Under the pieces are notes generated by a model. The model made no database searches, was not told where the DNA came from, and saw only the letters and a list, made by a program, of their open reading frames with translations. Shown piece by piece: positions 34,160 to 49,467 of a stretch of 64,000 nt of DNA. This DNA is from Macquaria australasica (lineage: Eukaryota > Chordata > Actinopteri > Centrarchiformes > Percichthyidae): positions 310,001-374,000 of the forward strand of contig SEMN01000058.1 of NCBI GenBank assembly GCA_005408345.1, given 5' to 3'. A program made the translations under genes and the position numbers. Numbering within the stretch: the stretch's first letter is position 1; every line of letters begins with the position of its first letter.

Positions 34160-34520
34160 AAAATAAAGAAAAGTGGCAGCTCCTGAACTTCCTCACAGGA
34201 GAGGCAAAGATGGCCATTTACGTGAGCAGAAAGAACAGAGTGGAGAACAGAGAGGGACAGGATGCCAAGTCAGTCTGGCTCTGCAACATCAGGGCCAGAC
34301 TCTGGCTCGAATACAGATTTTTTAAACACATTGGTGATTTAGACGCTTTTAAACAGTGCTGGTGCTACAAAGACATCATCTGTTTTATTATTGAAGATCA
34401 GCTGCATTTTGCAAATGTTTTTTTTTAACTAAATTATTTTTACTATATGCACAACTTTACACTTTATTAAAGTGATTGTAAAATAAAGAATGTAAATAAA
34501 GTGTTTTTGTAAAAAGAAAA
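34160..34520 (+). mobile_element. 3' end of a Tx1-like (L1-clade) non-LTR retrotransposon
   Basis: An open frame from about 34162 to the TAA at 34426-34428 reads EKWQLLNFLTGEAKMAIYVS…KNRVEN, continues with NIRARLWLEYRFFKHIGDLD, and closes with WCYKDIICFIIEDQLHF. This resembles the C-terminus of ORF2 in Tx1-like LINEs, where a KFAI.KSR.NRVEG motif is followed by a RL.LE…YYK…LE.F…W…G.LC pattern. An AT-rich tail with AATAAA motifs follows. The reverse transcriptase and endonuclease are missing, as is usual for 5'-truncated copies. The assignment comes from memory of the family pattern. Confidence 0.5.
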
Positions 34521-35801
<1,281 letters not shown>

Positions 35802-35879
35802 TGTGAGTATGTTTGAGTTTCTGATTTGTTAGTGAGTGAGTGTAAGCGAGAGAGCGTGAGAGAGAGTGAGAGTGGTAAC

Positions 35880-38800
35880 TGCATGACCCCATCGCTCAAT
35901 AGAGATGATTTTTTCCCATAAATCAGACGAGGCAGCAAGGGAAAGAGTGCAAGAGAGACAGAGACTGAGTGATTCAGCTGTGGGAGTACACTGGCTCAGA
36001 CGTCAGTTGAAAAGCCAGGGAAACTAATCGTTTCCATTCACCTCGATGAGTCTGGCTGCTCTCATCTGTGGTCCTGAATGCAAAGAAATCCTCATCTTCT
36101 CTCCACCTCTCACTCCGTCACCCCTCCACCCCTTTTCCTTCACTCTCCCTCCCCTTTCCTCCTCTCTCCCTCTCTAAATGATCAATGCACCCTGTCCTGT
36201 ATCAGTTCCTGACACGGTTGTTATTCTATCACAAAGAATCAGACGTGGCAGCATTTCATGGGCACCTGGACACTTTTCATAAATCTTGCAAGGCAGAGGT
36301 GGACTGCAGAGGAAGCAGAGCTTGTTGTGTGACAGACCAGGAAAGAATTGGTACTTAAAAGCCTCTTTTAGTCTAAAGAGAGATATAGACAAAATACATT
36401 GTTTTAGGTGTGAGGGCGCTGAAAGTCATATAGTGGTTAGAAACGGTAATATGTTTTCTGTCACTTGTACAAAATCGTCAATGTCTTGTAATTTCTGTAT
36501 TTATACCAGCAAAATGGTTAAGGCCGTGTAATCAATAAACTTGCCGACAGGATAAAGTGCATCACTTTCTCTCCACTTGTCGGTGCAACTGGCAACATTT
36601 GAATTATGCTTTCATATGTTTCACAGTAATGAGTACAATTGGGCCTGACTCTGCTGCTCTTCAATAATTCAGAGCCAACCTGAGACATGAAGCAATATTC
36701 TGAATCTGCAATCGGGAATTATTCCTGCAGTCACTCGTTTTTCTATGTCTGTCTTTCTCACTAACTCTGATTTGCTCTTTCAGACTAGTTTTCCTCTTTT
36801 TTCATACTGTATACTGTATAAAAATTGCAGCGCAAAAGGCCCATGCCTTCTCTTTATCTCCCTCACACATACACATGCAGTACACACTCACATACGGTCA
36901 CACACAAGTGCATTGGTGGCTTTGACTTGGTTCAGGGTGAATTTTCTGGCACAGTAATTAGAGAGCGTTGGGAACGCTGTATTACTAGTAATCATCACTA
37001 CAGAACACCTTAATTCATGAAGGATGGTAGCTATCTGCCAAGAGCTTCTCTAAAATTCAACATTTCAAATAAATACAGAAGGTTCTTGAATAGTGTACCA
37101 TGTAAAGATAGAAGTGCGAGTTTTTGTTACTGATAAGCCCTGACCGGTTTCTCTGGGATATAGTAGACAAGTATAATGGCAGAGAAAGCAGGCCATTGTT
37201 AACATAAAGCCACTATCATTGAGGAAAGTCTTCACGCTGGTGTTTCATTCTCTTTGACTATCCCACATACAGTGCAGCACAAACAGAGGTCTTTAGTTAA
37301 ACTCCCGGTTCTCAATCTATTTCCTCTAGGACACATCAAACAGCCATTTCTAGTCAAGTCCCACATGCATGCCTGTTTTAGCATCAAATGAAAGTGCAGT
37401 GATGATCTGATTGAATGCTTTGCTTTCTGAATAAACCAGAACCTACTCTGTTTAAACCACAATGCTTCAATTTGAATTCTATTGAAGATGCAGGCTCCAC
37501 TGACACTCTGTGCGGCGTTTTTACATCTTTACACACATGTACGAGCATTACGGTCATGTTGTAGAATGAATGCATGCTTATGTTAGATAGACTGTGTGTT
37601 GATGTGTGTGCCTATGCTGCCGCAGTGCTAATGAGAGACTAGGGGTTTCAGGGTTTCAGGTGGTGGTGCTTTGAGAGAGGAGGTGAGTGACAGGGCTCAT
37701 GAATAGTGATGGCCAACAGCTGCTCATTAACCAAGAGACTGTCTGTCAGCCAGCAGACTGGAACAGCAGCCCTTCCCCTATGTGTACACACACTTGCACA
37801 TAAGCACACACAAGCATAAAAATACATACACATGTGCGCAAGGCCATGCTGATGTGCCCACAACCAGCGCACACACACATATACATAGAGCTTATATCTC
37901 CTTCATCTGGGTCCCCTGTGGAGGCCAATCCTGTCTTTCCCCTTGACAGCATGAGCGGAGTGCACCTATTACCTGTGTGCTCACACCAGTCCCGCTGGGG
38001 CAAGCCCCTCACTGAATATGGAAACACCTGCCAGATGTAAATTCTGAATGAGGCCTAGAGTGCAAAAGGTACAAAAGATTATGGCTAAGGCAGTGTCCAG
38101 GGAAGAAATGATATCCACTTTTTAAGTGGCTTTAAACTGTTGAAGAAACGTCTGCCTCACTTTCATTTTGACAACCTTTAAAGAAAGTTAAAATTCTAAC
38201 ACAAGGTGACCTAGATATTGCACATATGAGTGCGTGTTTCATTACTTTTATAATTGTGTCACGTTGCTCTTCAAAATAAATCTGTTTGAAATTGCATATA
38301 GAGACAGTAACAAAAAGTCTGCAAGCCAGTGGTGGTTACGTTGTCTTACAAGAATATTACACTGTGAAACTGGTGTTCTTTGAAATCAGGCTGGGAATAT
38401 AGTTGGTCTGGTCACAGTGTGGACAGTACTGAAGGCTTATCCAAGAGGACCATGTAAACATGCAACTGAGAAAGACAGTATTTGCTGTGATGATTTAAAA
38501 AACATATTTCCATTTCAGAATCGGTCGTCAACAGAAAAAAAAGAATGAAACCATCTTTTTTTATCAGAGGGGAACATGTTGTCATTCTTTTCCTTACCAG
38601 ATTCAGGTAGCTCAGGCGGTGGTAAAAATAAAAGAGAGAAAGGGAGAACCCAGTAGTTGTTGTTTTGTCTCTGTTGGTTGCACAAGACCAGAATATGAAG
38701 GATGTCACTGCCATTTCAGTTACAATCTATCAATGGATTTGACAGAATCATCATTGCTGAATGACAAATAGCAAATAGCAGAACAACATCTACATTAGGC

Positions 38801-40764
38801 ACTGTCTTAAATCCAAGTCCCTGCTCCTGAATATTCTTTTTTATCCCAAACTCTTGGAAAGCATGCCTACAGTCAAAGATGGCAAAGCATCGTGAGACCT
38901 CTCTGTTAAAAGCAGCTCATAATACAGAAATACCCTCCACCTCGCACACAAACCCAAGCAATGGCACCGAGGTTATTCATCAAATGTAACATATTAAATC
39001 TTAAATCTGTAGCTTTCTCTTATTATCACCCTCTGCAGCTGCAGTGGGTCTACAGTGACGATGACAGAGTTGTGGGTTGTGTAGAAGTCTGTTGTTTACT
39101 TAACTTGCACAACTTGTGATACAGGGCTTATGTTTGAAGCTTGACTGAGCTGATGCTTGATGCGTGAAAATACAAATATGATGTAAAATGTGTTGATCTC
39201 ACTGTGCTGGTTCCGTTTTGAACTTACTTTATTGGCACTGTCGGCCAAGACAGTTCAACAAGCATAAAAGGCTACTTGTCTCACTAGCAAGGTGGAGAGA
39301 GCATCTCCAAATTACAGCCACAGTTAATCAGCCAGTTTTTGAATTTCATTAAGCAATATTTGTTATATGAACACTGAATCAAAAGACTCCCTGTAAGGAC
39401 TGCTAATGCTCCTAATACCACTGCCAAACACCTCACTTTTAAAACCAAAAACACACAAGTGAATAAAATCAGTTAGCAAGTCATATATTTTTTCAGGGCT
39501 CAAATGCCACTGATTATTGGCATACCATTTCACAGTGGCTAGAAAGAGACCTTCAATAGGATGCCCATGTTGCTCTCTTTCATTTGGACGTCTATGTGTC
39601 ACAGTGACTGGCAACAGGACATGCACTAGACTCAAATGCTGACAAAGGACTTGGCAGGAAGGCTTAACAGGCAGTTTACTTAGAACAATGATAAAAAAAA
39701 GAGGCTTTTTAAAGTCAGCAGGCAGTCAGTTAAAACAAACAAACCAGAAGGGCTGAGACAGGAATGTAGGAAATAATAGGTAAGCAGCAGGTTATAGACA
39801 TGTTGGCAACTTGCAAACAGACCGGTTTCAGACCGGTAACAGGCTCAGGTACAATGATAACACAGATTATCTAGGAAAAGAAACTTGTGAACTACAGTCA
39901 ATTTAACTCAGCCAGACAGTATATTTGCTATCATGTTATTTAACTTTTGCATTCTGATGGTGGAAAATGTCATATTACTCCAATTTGCCTGCTTACAGGA
40001 TTTTGACTAATTCAATTAAATATGAAGATTTATTATGCTAGAATTCCACAATATATTTTACTTCTTTTACTGCTCAATACCATGATGAAGTTTCCAACTT
40101 GATCAAGTTACTTTTGTTAATAATTGGAGAGAATGTTGGTAAGTTTACTCCCAAACTATTTGGTGACAAATTAGTATAAATGCAATACAAATCAAATACT
40201 GAGTTAGTCTAGTTGCTTGTCTAATCTGCAGACATCTCATGCTCATGCTTGGTGTACACAGCATAGTACTGTCTCCACCTCTAACAGTGGGGGATGTAGC
40301 TAAAATATTCATATGCATTAATTCGCATATGATATGGCTTTTTGAGCAGCCAGTAACTACCTTCCTTGGAAGAGAAATGGTGTTACATGAAGACTGCTCA
40401 CTCTAATTTCACTTTAATACTAAACGTCTACTTGGGCGGAGAGCATCCATTTGGAAATCCCTCTCTCACCTCTCTCAAAGCCGACTCCCATTTCTTGTGA
40501 GATTCAAAGCAAAGTAACAATGAGCCAGTACGCTATAGATAGCAATGCATGAAGCAGCAGCACCTCTATGAGCCTCTGATGGAATGCCCCTTTTGTTTGT
40601 TATCGATTGAGAGAGAAAGGCATCCACCGTGTAATTGTAGCCTCATTTGATCTCAAATAAACCATGCTGTCCTACACAAGGGAGAGAGCAGGGCAAGCAT
40701 AAGCTGGAAACACCTTCATTACACCAAACACACACTCCAGCACACTTACTTCCCTGGCCTGACT
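35880..40764. other. Intergenic, no gene seen
   Basis: Mixed-composition DNA without convincing exons, RNA genes or transposon ends. A small direct repeat of CAGACCGGT occurs twice near 39818-39836. Conserved non-coding elements cannot be excluded without alignment. Confidence 0.6.
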
Positions 40765-40768
40765 CGCA

Positions 40769-40813
<45 letters not shown>

Positions 40814-40838
40814 ACACACACACACACACACACACACT
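40765..40838 (+). repeat. (CA)n microsatellite
   Basis: A CA run starting with CGCACGCGCA and broken once by AGA. Confidence 0.95.
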
Positions 40839-43800
40839 CATTTGCACACTCCTTTTAAATTATATCGCCCTCCCTCTGCTGGTCTGTCTTTTTCTCCAAT
40901 CTCAGTCTGTGTCTTGTCTTCAATCATACTCAACAAACAACTATACACACAGGGTGCACACACACATTCACTCTCTCCGCCTATCTTGGAATGAGCCTGG
41001 GATTGATTCTAGTCACACTAGAGTGGGGCGAAATGAGCAGTCACTCTGAATAGGCAAAGGCGTCAAATAATACAGATATGAACGTCAGAGGAATAATTGA
41101 AGAAAGTGTTTTATATGTAAAAGACAGAGGAGGATGGAGTGGAATTGAATCTCAGAGAAAATGAGGAGTGGGTTGAGTCCCAGGGGACCGACTCACAATG
41201 CCTCAGCCTTGTTTGAAGAAAATAGAGGATAATTAGAGTAGTCAGTGGCTTCCACAGGGCTCAACACTGCTCAGCCTCACTCTTCCTTTATCTGTCCTTC
41301 ATTCACTCTCTCTCTCCATTTGTTAGCCTCTTTTTTATAGCATCAATTGTCAGTCTATGTTCATATACCCCTATATCCCTGTTTTCTCTCTGTCTGCTGC
41401 TCTTTCTTTGTTCTTTCTTCCATCCCATCCATTGCTTTTCTAATTGTACTCTCCATGCTTCGTTTTTTTACCGGCCTCTCTCACTCCCTCTTTCCCTGCC
41501 TCCCTCCATCACTCTATCCCTCCCCCAGCAGACGCAGAGCTACATCAGTGGAGTTGATCAGATATTCCAGGCACATATGGACAGCACTGATGGGCATAAA
41601 TCATGAGTATTTTGAAGTGCCCATGCAGGGTTCTTCAGACTGCTTGTTGTGAGCAGGAAAAGCTCTGTGGAACCAGTGCATGAAATCCCTCTCTTCTACC
41701 TCCAGTTTCATGCCAAATCTCTTTCTCTTACTTTTCTTTACAAAGTGTCAACCTCTGCCTCTGCCGGCTTTCCCACTCTCTCTCTCTCTCTCACTCTGTG
41801 CCTTTCATCCTGAGTCAACTCAATATGTGTTAATAGTAATGCATCTTCCAAACCCTCCATGTCTTAGCACTGTGCACTCACAGCCTGAGAGGTGAATGAT
41901 TTTCAAAGAATCTGCCACCCCACCACTCCACAGCAAAGTTGTGAGCATCTCTGTGGTCTGATCCTCTCACCTTATCCCTTGTTTTTTCACATTACATGGC
42001 TAGCTTGTCGGCATGACAACAACCTGTCTCTATGGCAACAGACTAGCCAGCAGCTAGATTCCTGGGTATTTGGACATGTAGTGTTGCCTCAAGCTTTCCC
42101 CAGGTCCCTTGGTGGCAGGACAGCAGATGACAATGAATATTTCCTTCTGAGCCAGAAGGGGTTAAAACCTGCTCTTCCCCCTCTCACAGACACAATCCAC
42201 ATTCAGCACCAGAGTCCCAGATACGCATGATATAGGCCTCAAGTTGGCGAATAACATCACATCGAGTAACATTTTGAAAACAAAATAAGAAATAAAGCTT
42301 CACAATAACTGCCAACATTTCATTGCCCTGTTCCAATTCCAATCAGCTGTGAGTGTCATCATAAAGGAAGATTACCTCTGACTAATATTCAGCTAGTCAA
42401 TATTGTACAGAGATGAAAATCATTACAAAATCAATTGACATGCTCCATAATCACAGAGGAGATTCCTGAAGCTTCCCATAAGCATTTGTCTCCCTGTGTG
42501 TGGCCACAAACCAACAGGAAGCACAAATAAATCTCCGCGCTCTGCTCTGTCCTTGCACTCTCTCTCCCTCTGCCTCTCTCCAGATGACTTGTCCTCTGTC
42601 TCCCTCTCTCGCTCCAAGTCCCTGGATATTGATTGGGACCCTACTGGAGGGAGCATGGATAAGATAAATAAGGAGTCAGTGGCCATGAACAGCTCTCTCG
42701 CTCACCCTAACATGAAGGGAAGGATAATCATCTGACAGACCTGAGAAAGTGACCATGTATTTCTCAGGCCACTTTCATACAAATTACCCCTCCTATTACC
42801 TTAGCCACAAGGATCTCCACTCTCAACCCCAAACACGCCTCCAAACACACACTGTTTGAGTGACATTTTGATGATTTCTTCTGAGAAGTGTTTCAGTTCT
42901 TAAATGAAACCATCTGTAAAACATGTTATCATCAAAACTGAAATAAAATGAGGTACAGTTGCAAACATTACAGGTACTTAATGGAAGCCTGGTGCATGGT
43001 GCATGGTGCATGGTGCCCCCCCGCTCCCTCCCACCCCCCTCCCCTCAACTGTGCAGCGGAAAACAGCATAATTTAAGCAGGTGCCTGCCTGTTTTCACTC
43101 TGCTCAGGATAATTATCTAAGTAGTGAACAGGGCATCAAGTTTATCTACATGGACCATAACACACCAGGTCACACTAGACCTCTATCAATCAAGCCAGAT
43201 TTCACTGAAATGCAATGAGGAACAAACCTGATTGATTGTCACACACCACTATGTACAGCAAAACGCTGCTATCTGCACACAAATACACAGCACACAGGCA
43301 TGCGTAAAGTCATCTGTAAACACAAGCACACACAGTGGGGTAAATAACTGCCGGTATCTCTTGCAGCGTCGGGAGCAGTGGCGCGAGGCTTCCCCTCAGA
43401 TTTTGAAAGCCCTATCTGTATCAGGAACAGCAAACTGAAAAAGCAATTTGCTTTGTCACACAGAGACATGCTTGACTACACTGAATAATTGCACTGCAGC
43501 TCTGGAAAGAGCTGTTTTCCTTTTATCTAATGAAGGCCTTCAGGGGAGGGAGCACGGGTGTGTGTTTTGTGTGTGTGTGCGTGTGTGTGTGCATATAGGT
43601 GTGATATGCAATATACGTGTCTCAGGACTTCTGTATGTATGTGTCAACATAAGTGTGCAACTGAAAGATAAGTGGTTGAGGCATAAAGAGGATTTTCTCT
43701 GTCTGATCTAATCCTACCAGTGTCCCTTTGCTGTTTGCCATCCTTCCACACTGTTCCATTGCAATATATTGATTCATCAAATCTGCATGTTGCCTCTCGG

Positions 43801-46800
43801 CTGTGTCCAGTTTCACATTTAAGGCAGTCCCCTGTTTCAATAATGCAGAAGCTGACTGGAGAATAAAAGCCCCTGTGCCTGGCCTCAGACACTAACTCCT
43901 GAGAAGTGCTGAGTCCACACTCTGTTGCCTGCCGACCTGCCTCTGTGGAGCTTGGCAGAACAGTGTGGAAGCTGGATGGACAACTTCAGCCTCCAACCCC
44001 TACATAAGTAAAAGTACAGAGGACTGGAAGAGGCCCTAGTGAGGATTTGGAGAGCAAGGTTAAAGACAAGCAGTTTAAAGGAAAAAGTGAGTCCCTCCTT
44101 CCCTTTCATTCTTTATTATTGGTCACAGCAGTATCCAGAGGCAAATAAGAAGGCAGTGCTTGATCATCAGGGGCAGAGGAGAAGGGAACGGAGATGAGAA
44201 AAGTGGGAAGGAAATCAAAGAGAAAACAAACAAGGAGAAAGAAAGCACCTTCTCTGATGACTGCTTGTGTGTTCGGGAAAAGGTTTGTGAATTGCCGTAA
44301 TGACTCTAAAGCATTTGTTCCACTGTGGAACTGTAATTAAGCCATCAGCCACAGTTTGGAGTCTTTAACTTCATAATGGGACTGAATGTGCGCAGTTCGT
44401 GCTCTGTGGATAAGCTGCTGTAATCACTTCTATCTGCTTAATTATGTAAAACCATTCTTTTATCCTACTAGTGTCTCACTCTTTATCTCTTTCTCTCCCT
44501 CTCCCGGTCTCTGTCATGGTCTCATCTTTTGAATATAACTGGTACCATAAAAGCATTGGGACGCAGTAGGAACGAGCACATGTGCTAGGAGATATCAACT
44601 TGAGACAGCTATGCTGGGAATTGTCAGTCCAAATGGCTGCTGGGAGATAAAGCACAGTGAGAAATGAGTGTTAACAAAGGGCACTATAGGGGAAGGGAAG
44701 AGGTGTGTTAGCTGCAGCCGCTTTAAGAATAAGCACAAAGCTCTCACCACTCTGAGGAGCTTTTTATTACCTTTCTCCATGCCCTCCTTAGTATTGGTCA
44801 GAGGGACATTACAGCTCAGATTGGGGTATTGTATAAGGCATTTTCCTTTCTTCTCCCTCTCTCTTTCAGGTTAATTTTAGATTTCAGGATCACAGCTTCA
44901 CTTGCACACGTTTCCTGAATTACAATAGGACTATTACTATCATTAGTGGTCCAGCTCCAGAGTGACAAAAGTGTAGGTGCATGCTGGGTGCTGTAGGTTA
45001 TTTGAAATGGAAGTGAACACCATCTATCTCCATGTCCCTAATGGAGATAACCTGGTTGTACTCTTTTTAGATAGACCTACATCAAAGCTCTCCTTCTACA
45101 GTACTTCAGAGATCACTACGACGCTACATGCTGCACACACACAAACACATGTACTCACCGACACATACACTCACTCTTGAGAGTGTGGTAGTGGAGAGTG
45201 AAATCTTATGATGCTCAGGAACTTTACACCATAGACAGGCTGCAATGGAGGGGGGGGAAAGCCCTAAATGCATGAAAAAACATGAAGCTGCCTCTGTTTC
45301 AATGGAGCAGAAAAAACAGTAGAGAAAAATGTCAACAACAAATAGCTGCTGGTTTCCATTGCCGCAGGCGACATGGACTTTGGTTCCCTCATGTTTCTTT
45401 TCTCCCGCATTATGCATCATCTTTTCAGCCAATTAAACACAAATACAGGCTACAACTCAGGGAGCATCTTAGTGCTGCTCGTTCTGGGAGAAATAGACAG
45501 AGGAAGGAAACAGAGGGAGACACGTGAGGGGAAGAAGAAGGGGAGATGGTTCAAGATAAAACAATGAGCAGATGTGATTGTGTGTGTGTGTGTGTGTGCT
45601 AGGTGACTTCACTTAAAAGACGGACCTCTTGGCAGACCATCTCTATGGATCTGCCAGTCTGTGTCTCCCCTCATTTCTTCATGTTTCTGTGAGTCTGTGG
45701 AGGGCAGCGCTTCGCTGTTGTTTTGTTTTGATTCGGTGACATGAGCAGACTGCCGTGCAGTTCATCCAGATGATGATTGATGATGTTTGTTGAATTATGG
45801 CGAGGCGCAAACATAAAGCATGGCAGGGCCCCAACTGAACCTGAGTTGTCCTTGCCCTGGTTGCCTTGGTTACGTGCAGGTAGTAAAGTGAGACAGCCCA
45901 AGAGAGGGTGTGAAAAGCAATGTTTAATTCCATCTTCAGGTTTTCACACATTTCCATCTGGGCACTCAGACGAGCATTGCTGTGGCAACTGAGCACTCTT
46001 AACCTTCTGACCCAATGGCTTGTTGCGCTTCACCACCTTCTGTATTATTCCAAATGTCCAAATGAAAATACATTGGCTTTCTATCATCTGTATGAGAAGA
46101 GAGATGGAGATTTAGAGAGATGTCTTTGTCTTAACACTGATCGGACAGGAAAAGCTTTTTAAAATTGACATTTATTTTAATTGTAAGAATAATAGCTTTT
46201 GATAAATCCTGCCATGAATTGAGGTCCACATTGACCATGTTCAGTAAGCTTTTGACTGAAATCCTGGAATTCTGTATTTTTAAACTTGATGTCTAGATTT
46301 ACAATTTCTATTAGTGAAGTGGAAAGACAAAGTCAGCAGGCGGGTGAGTGTAAGCTGTGGCAGTCCATTTCACTGTACAAAGACATCACACTTTTGGGAC
46401 TGCTGAATGAGGTGTTTCATCCTGTTTACATAGGCGCAAGTTGATTAGACATTCATTAGAAAGCATGACAGTGAAATGTGAGATGCATGCTGTTGTAATG
46501 TTTGCACAAGGCTTTTGTGTTGGCTTAGATATCGGGATTATGTTTGCAGGACTGTCAGGGTTAACACTTCTCCATCTGTGTGTTTATTGACATGTTGATG
46601 TAATGAAGTGTGTTTGTGTGTGATAGATTGCTTGTGTGTGTATTAATCAGTGAGTATTAGATTTAAGCCAAAGGCTGAGAGCTCCATCAGCTTAACATTA
46701 TCCTGTGTGCCCATTGGACTACCTAATGTTAGATTCTGGATACTTTCAGGAAGCATATGGTCTTTCACTCATATTGCATAATAACTCAGCAGCACCGGCA

Positions 46801-47259
46801 GCAGCAGTAACATTATGAAGATCAATAACAACCACAAGCTCTGTTATAGGACAGACGCCAATGTTTGCTAGATGGATAGAGCAACTCATGTTCTCCAACT
46901 TCACAAAATCCAATTAGACTGTCTGTGTATGTCTGTGTGATGATCTACAATCTAGTCACTCACTGGGTCTATCCACCTGTCTAGTATTCACTATAACCAT
47001 GAACAAAACGCTAAGCTCTTCTTTATTCAGCTCTGCTCTACCACAGTTCATTCTCACACTCTGTTTAAAATTCTACTTGCTTTCCAATTATTTGAAGAGA
47101 ATCAATTCCTGGAAATTGAAAATCTATATAATGATAGGCTTGGCAATGGTGGCTCAGTACAAATAATCCCATCTAAACACCTTTGTTTTAATGCTGAAGA
47201 ACCATACTTTTTGACAAGCAGAGTGCCTGTAGGCAGTAGGAGACAAACAGTCACGCGTG
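40839..47259. other. Intergenic, no gene supported
   Basis: Contains CT-rich tracts near 41770-41795 and 42555-42580, a 7-bp GGTGCAT tandem at 42991-43017, and a short GT run at 45579-45598. Several ORFs of 60-110 codons exist but none has a consistent splice context or recognisable domain. Confidence 0.6.
42991..43017 (+). repeat. 7-bp tandem repeat (GGTGCAT)n
   Basis: Nearly four copies of GGTGCAT, followed by a C-rich stretch (43015-43044). Confidence 0.9.
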
Positions 47260-47286
47260 CGCGTGCACACACACACACACACACAC
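47260..47286 (+). repeat. (CA)n microsatellite
   Basis: A CA run following GCGTGCGCGTG. Confidence 0.95.
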
Positions 47287-47609
47287 AAAAGCACAGAGAT
47301 GCTGGTGGTTGTTAAATTTAGTCCTCGGGCCACTTCAAAATAGTAGATATGTTGCATCGCCTTAAATGTTTTAACATCACACTTACACAGCAAAACAGAG
47401 AGAGAGAAATCCCAGATTAAGTCATGAAGCATGAAATACAATCAAACAAACATAAGTCAATAACTAACATAAACACTGGGGGTAACCATGAGAAGATGAG
47501 GAGTGAAAGAGAGAGAGATAGACAAGATGACTTCAGAGAGGCAGAAAAAGGTCTACACAAAAGAAAAACATTGGAGATTTTAGTGCCCCACCTGCCTAAT
47601 ACAGTGCAG

Positions 47610-48104
47610 TCACATGTGAGGTGATGAGAGGGAGAAAATGCCTTCCTGAGAGGACACACAATCACCCTGAAGGTCTATCTTCTCCTTTTTCTTGGCCTTC
47701 TTGGCATGACTCTGGGATAAAAAGAGAAAAATGCTGCATCTTTGACAAATGGGTTATGCTTTGTTTGCATTTACCTCAGAAACATTCTCCCAGCTCCCTC
47801 AACACCCCAGGTCTCTAAACCATAACAGGGGGCCGAGATGGAGGAGGAGATGGAAGAGCGCAACCAGGAGAAGAGGAGTCTGTTAGTACAGTGTTTTCCT
47901 CAGCATGACCATTAAACACACTGGCACTCTGACCCCATGCAATGACTCAACATCACTTTTACTCACCCTGGCAGCTTCTTTATTATTCTCAGCCTCGTGC
48001 TCTACTGTATGTATCTGAGCAGAGGCACAATCCAGGATGACACAGTAAAATACAATAACTGTGGTGAAAACAACAGCACAGGAAGGCAGGAAGATTCCCT
48101 GCAT
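47610..48104 (-). CDS. Candidate two-exon small membrane/secreted peptide (speculative)
   Basis: On the - strand, ATG at 48104-48102 opens a 46-codon frame starting MQGIFLPSCAVVFTTVIVFY. This is a strongly hydrophobic segment with a possible signal cleavage after ASA. An acidic part HTVEHEAENNKEAAR follows and ends exactly at a consensus donor AGG|GTGAGT (exon 1: 48104-47967). A good acceptor, CTTTTTATCCCAG, at 47712 opens in the same phase into SHAKKAKKKEKIDLQ, and the frame continues to a TGA at 47612-47610. The predicted product is 79 residues: hydrophobic, acidic, then Lys-rich. I do not recognise a family. The strong donor and phase match support it; the short length and lack of a known homologue argue for chance. 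Confidence 0.22.
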
Positions 48105-49416
48105 TCTTCTTTCCTCTCACACCCCTCCCTTACTCCCCCTCAGCTACTCATTTCACCTCCTTGTGGTTTATCCTGCTGGGAAAATAGAGGGGTGTGCACC
48201 ATGCCACCGAGGGCAGCAGCAGGGGTGGAGAAAGACAACCCTCTGCTGAACTATAGAAGGGCAGGGGCTGGAAGACACAAGCCATCATACTGTCTTATCT
48301 AAAATCCTTTCTGAATGCGCATGAACTAATCCCACTTTAAGAGTAACATGTTATTGAATTATTCCAGTAAAATAACTACAATATAAGTGACCTTTAAGAA
48401 AAAGTGTTTTTCACAATGAAAACCATGAATAAACAGATTTTATTCAGGCAGTTCCAATCATGATAATATGTGTATTAAGTGCCAACTGTCACTTAATACA
48501 CAAAGGATCTGCTCAGGTCACTTTTGTTCAAAATGTGGCACATTCTTTTGGCTATGTGTGTGGTGCTTGATCTCTCTGAATTTGTTAAAAGTAAAATGTG
48601 AGTGAGTGGGAGGGCTGAACACACTCTTCCCAGCAACAGTGGTTTTTATGTCTTTGTTGTTTCAGCTTTCTTGACACTGGTCAGTCATTAAAGGGATTCA
48701 CCACAACTGACATGTTGTGCATTTATCTTTGAAAAATGTTTTTTTAAGCCAAGCTATAATTAAGGGGTGAGGGTAGAATAGGCAGCAGAGGCTGTTATAT
48801 TTTTCATACCCAGTTCAGGATCACCAGAAGCTACAAACACAGCCTGTCAAAAAAGCAGGGGAATCACAGGACTGCACTATCCAATCACTGTGACACAGTT
48901 CACATGGACTTAAAGATATAAGCATACAGAGGCTGTGTACACCCATTTACAACCTCATCTGGCCTGGAAAATACTTATTAGAATACCAAAGCATGATTTA
49001 ATTATCTCTGTTATAACGACATTCATTATCTTCATTGTAATCGGGCAAGAATAATCTTTATCATTTCCCTAAACCCCAGAGAATCCCCTTTATTTTGGCA
49101 TCTTCTAATTGGATATGCGTCAGCGCTGAACTGATGGTATTAATGTAGATTTGACAGTCACTATCTCGATCGTTCACAATGCGCACAGTTATCATTCACT
49201 GTCGGGCTTATAAGCAGGGAGACATTATCAATGCTAAATGTCAGCTCTTTCTTGAGGTATCTGTCACTGTAGTGGAAGCATTTTGTGGCGAAAAAGGCAT
49301 TGTCACTGCAAGCAATGCTACTGTCTATCCATCTATATATCCATCCATCCATCCACCTTAGTTGTATGTCTTTCAGTCAGTGGAGCAAGAATATAATATT
49401 GTCAGTTCAAACAGGG

Positions 49417-49426
<10 letters not shown>
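48105..49426. other. Intergenic upstream region, no gene seen
   Basis: AT-rich DNA, with homeodomain-like TTTAATTATC motifs near 49000. It ends in CATC repeats (49330-49360) and a CA tract. It may contain distal promoter elements of the downstream gene, but none can be specified. Confidence 0.5.

Positions 49427-49465
<39 letters not shown>
49427..49465 (+). repeat. (CA)n microsatellite bordering the promoter region
   Basis: A CA run directly before the CpG-richer segment that precedes the second gene. Confidence 0.95.

Positions 49466-49467
<2 letters not shown>

Noticed and set aside
42584..42735. Possible + strand exon reading DDLSSVSLSRSKSLDIDWDP after a CTCTCTCCAG acceptor-like sequence
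   Set aside because: The acceptor-like tract is part of a CT-rich low-complexity run, there is no good donor, and no neighbouring exon in compatible phase was found.
47829..47909. + strand purine-rich frame EMEEEMEERNQEKRSL
   Set aside because: The composition (GGAGGAGGAGATGG) explains the Glu-rich reading. No supporting splice sites or homologous domain were seen.
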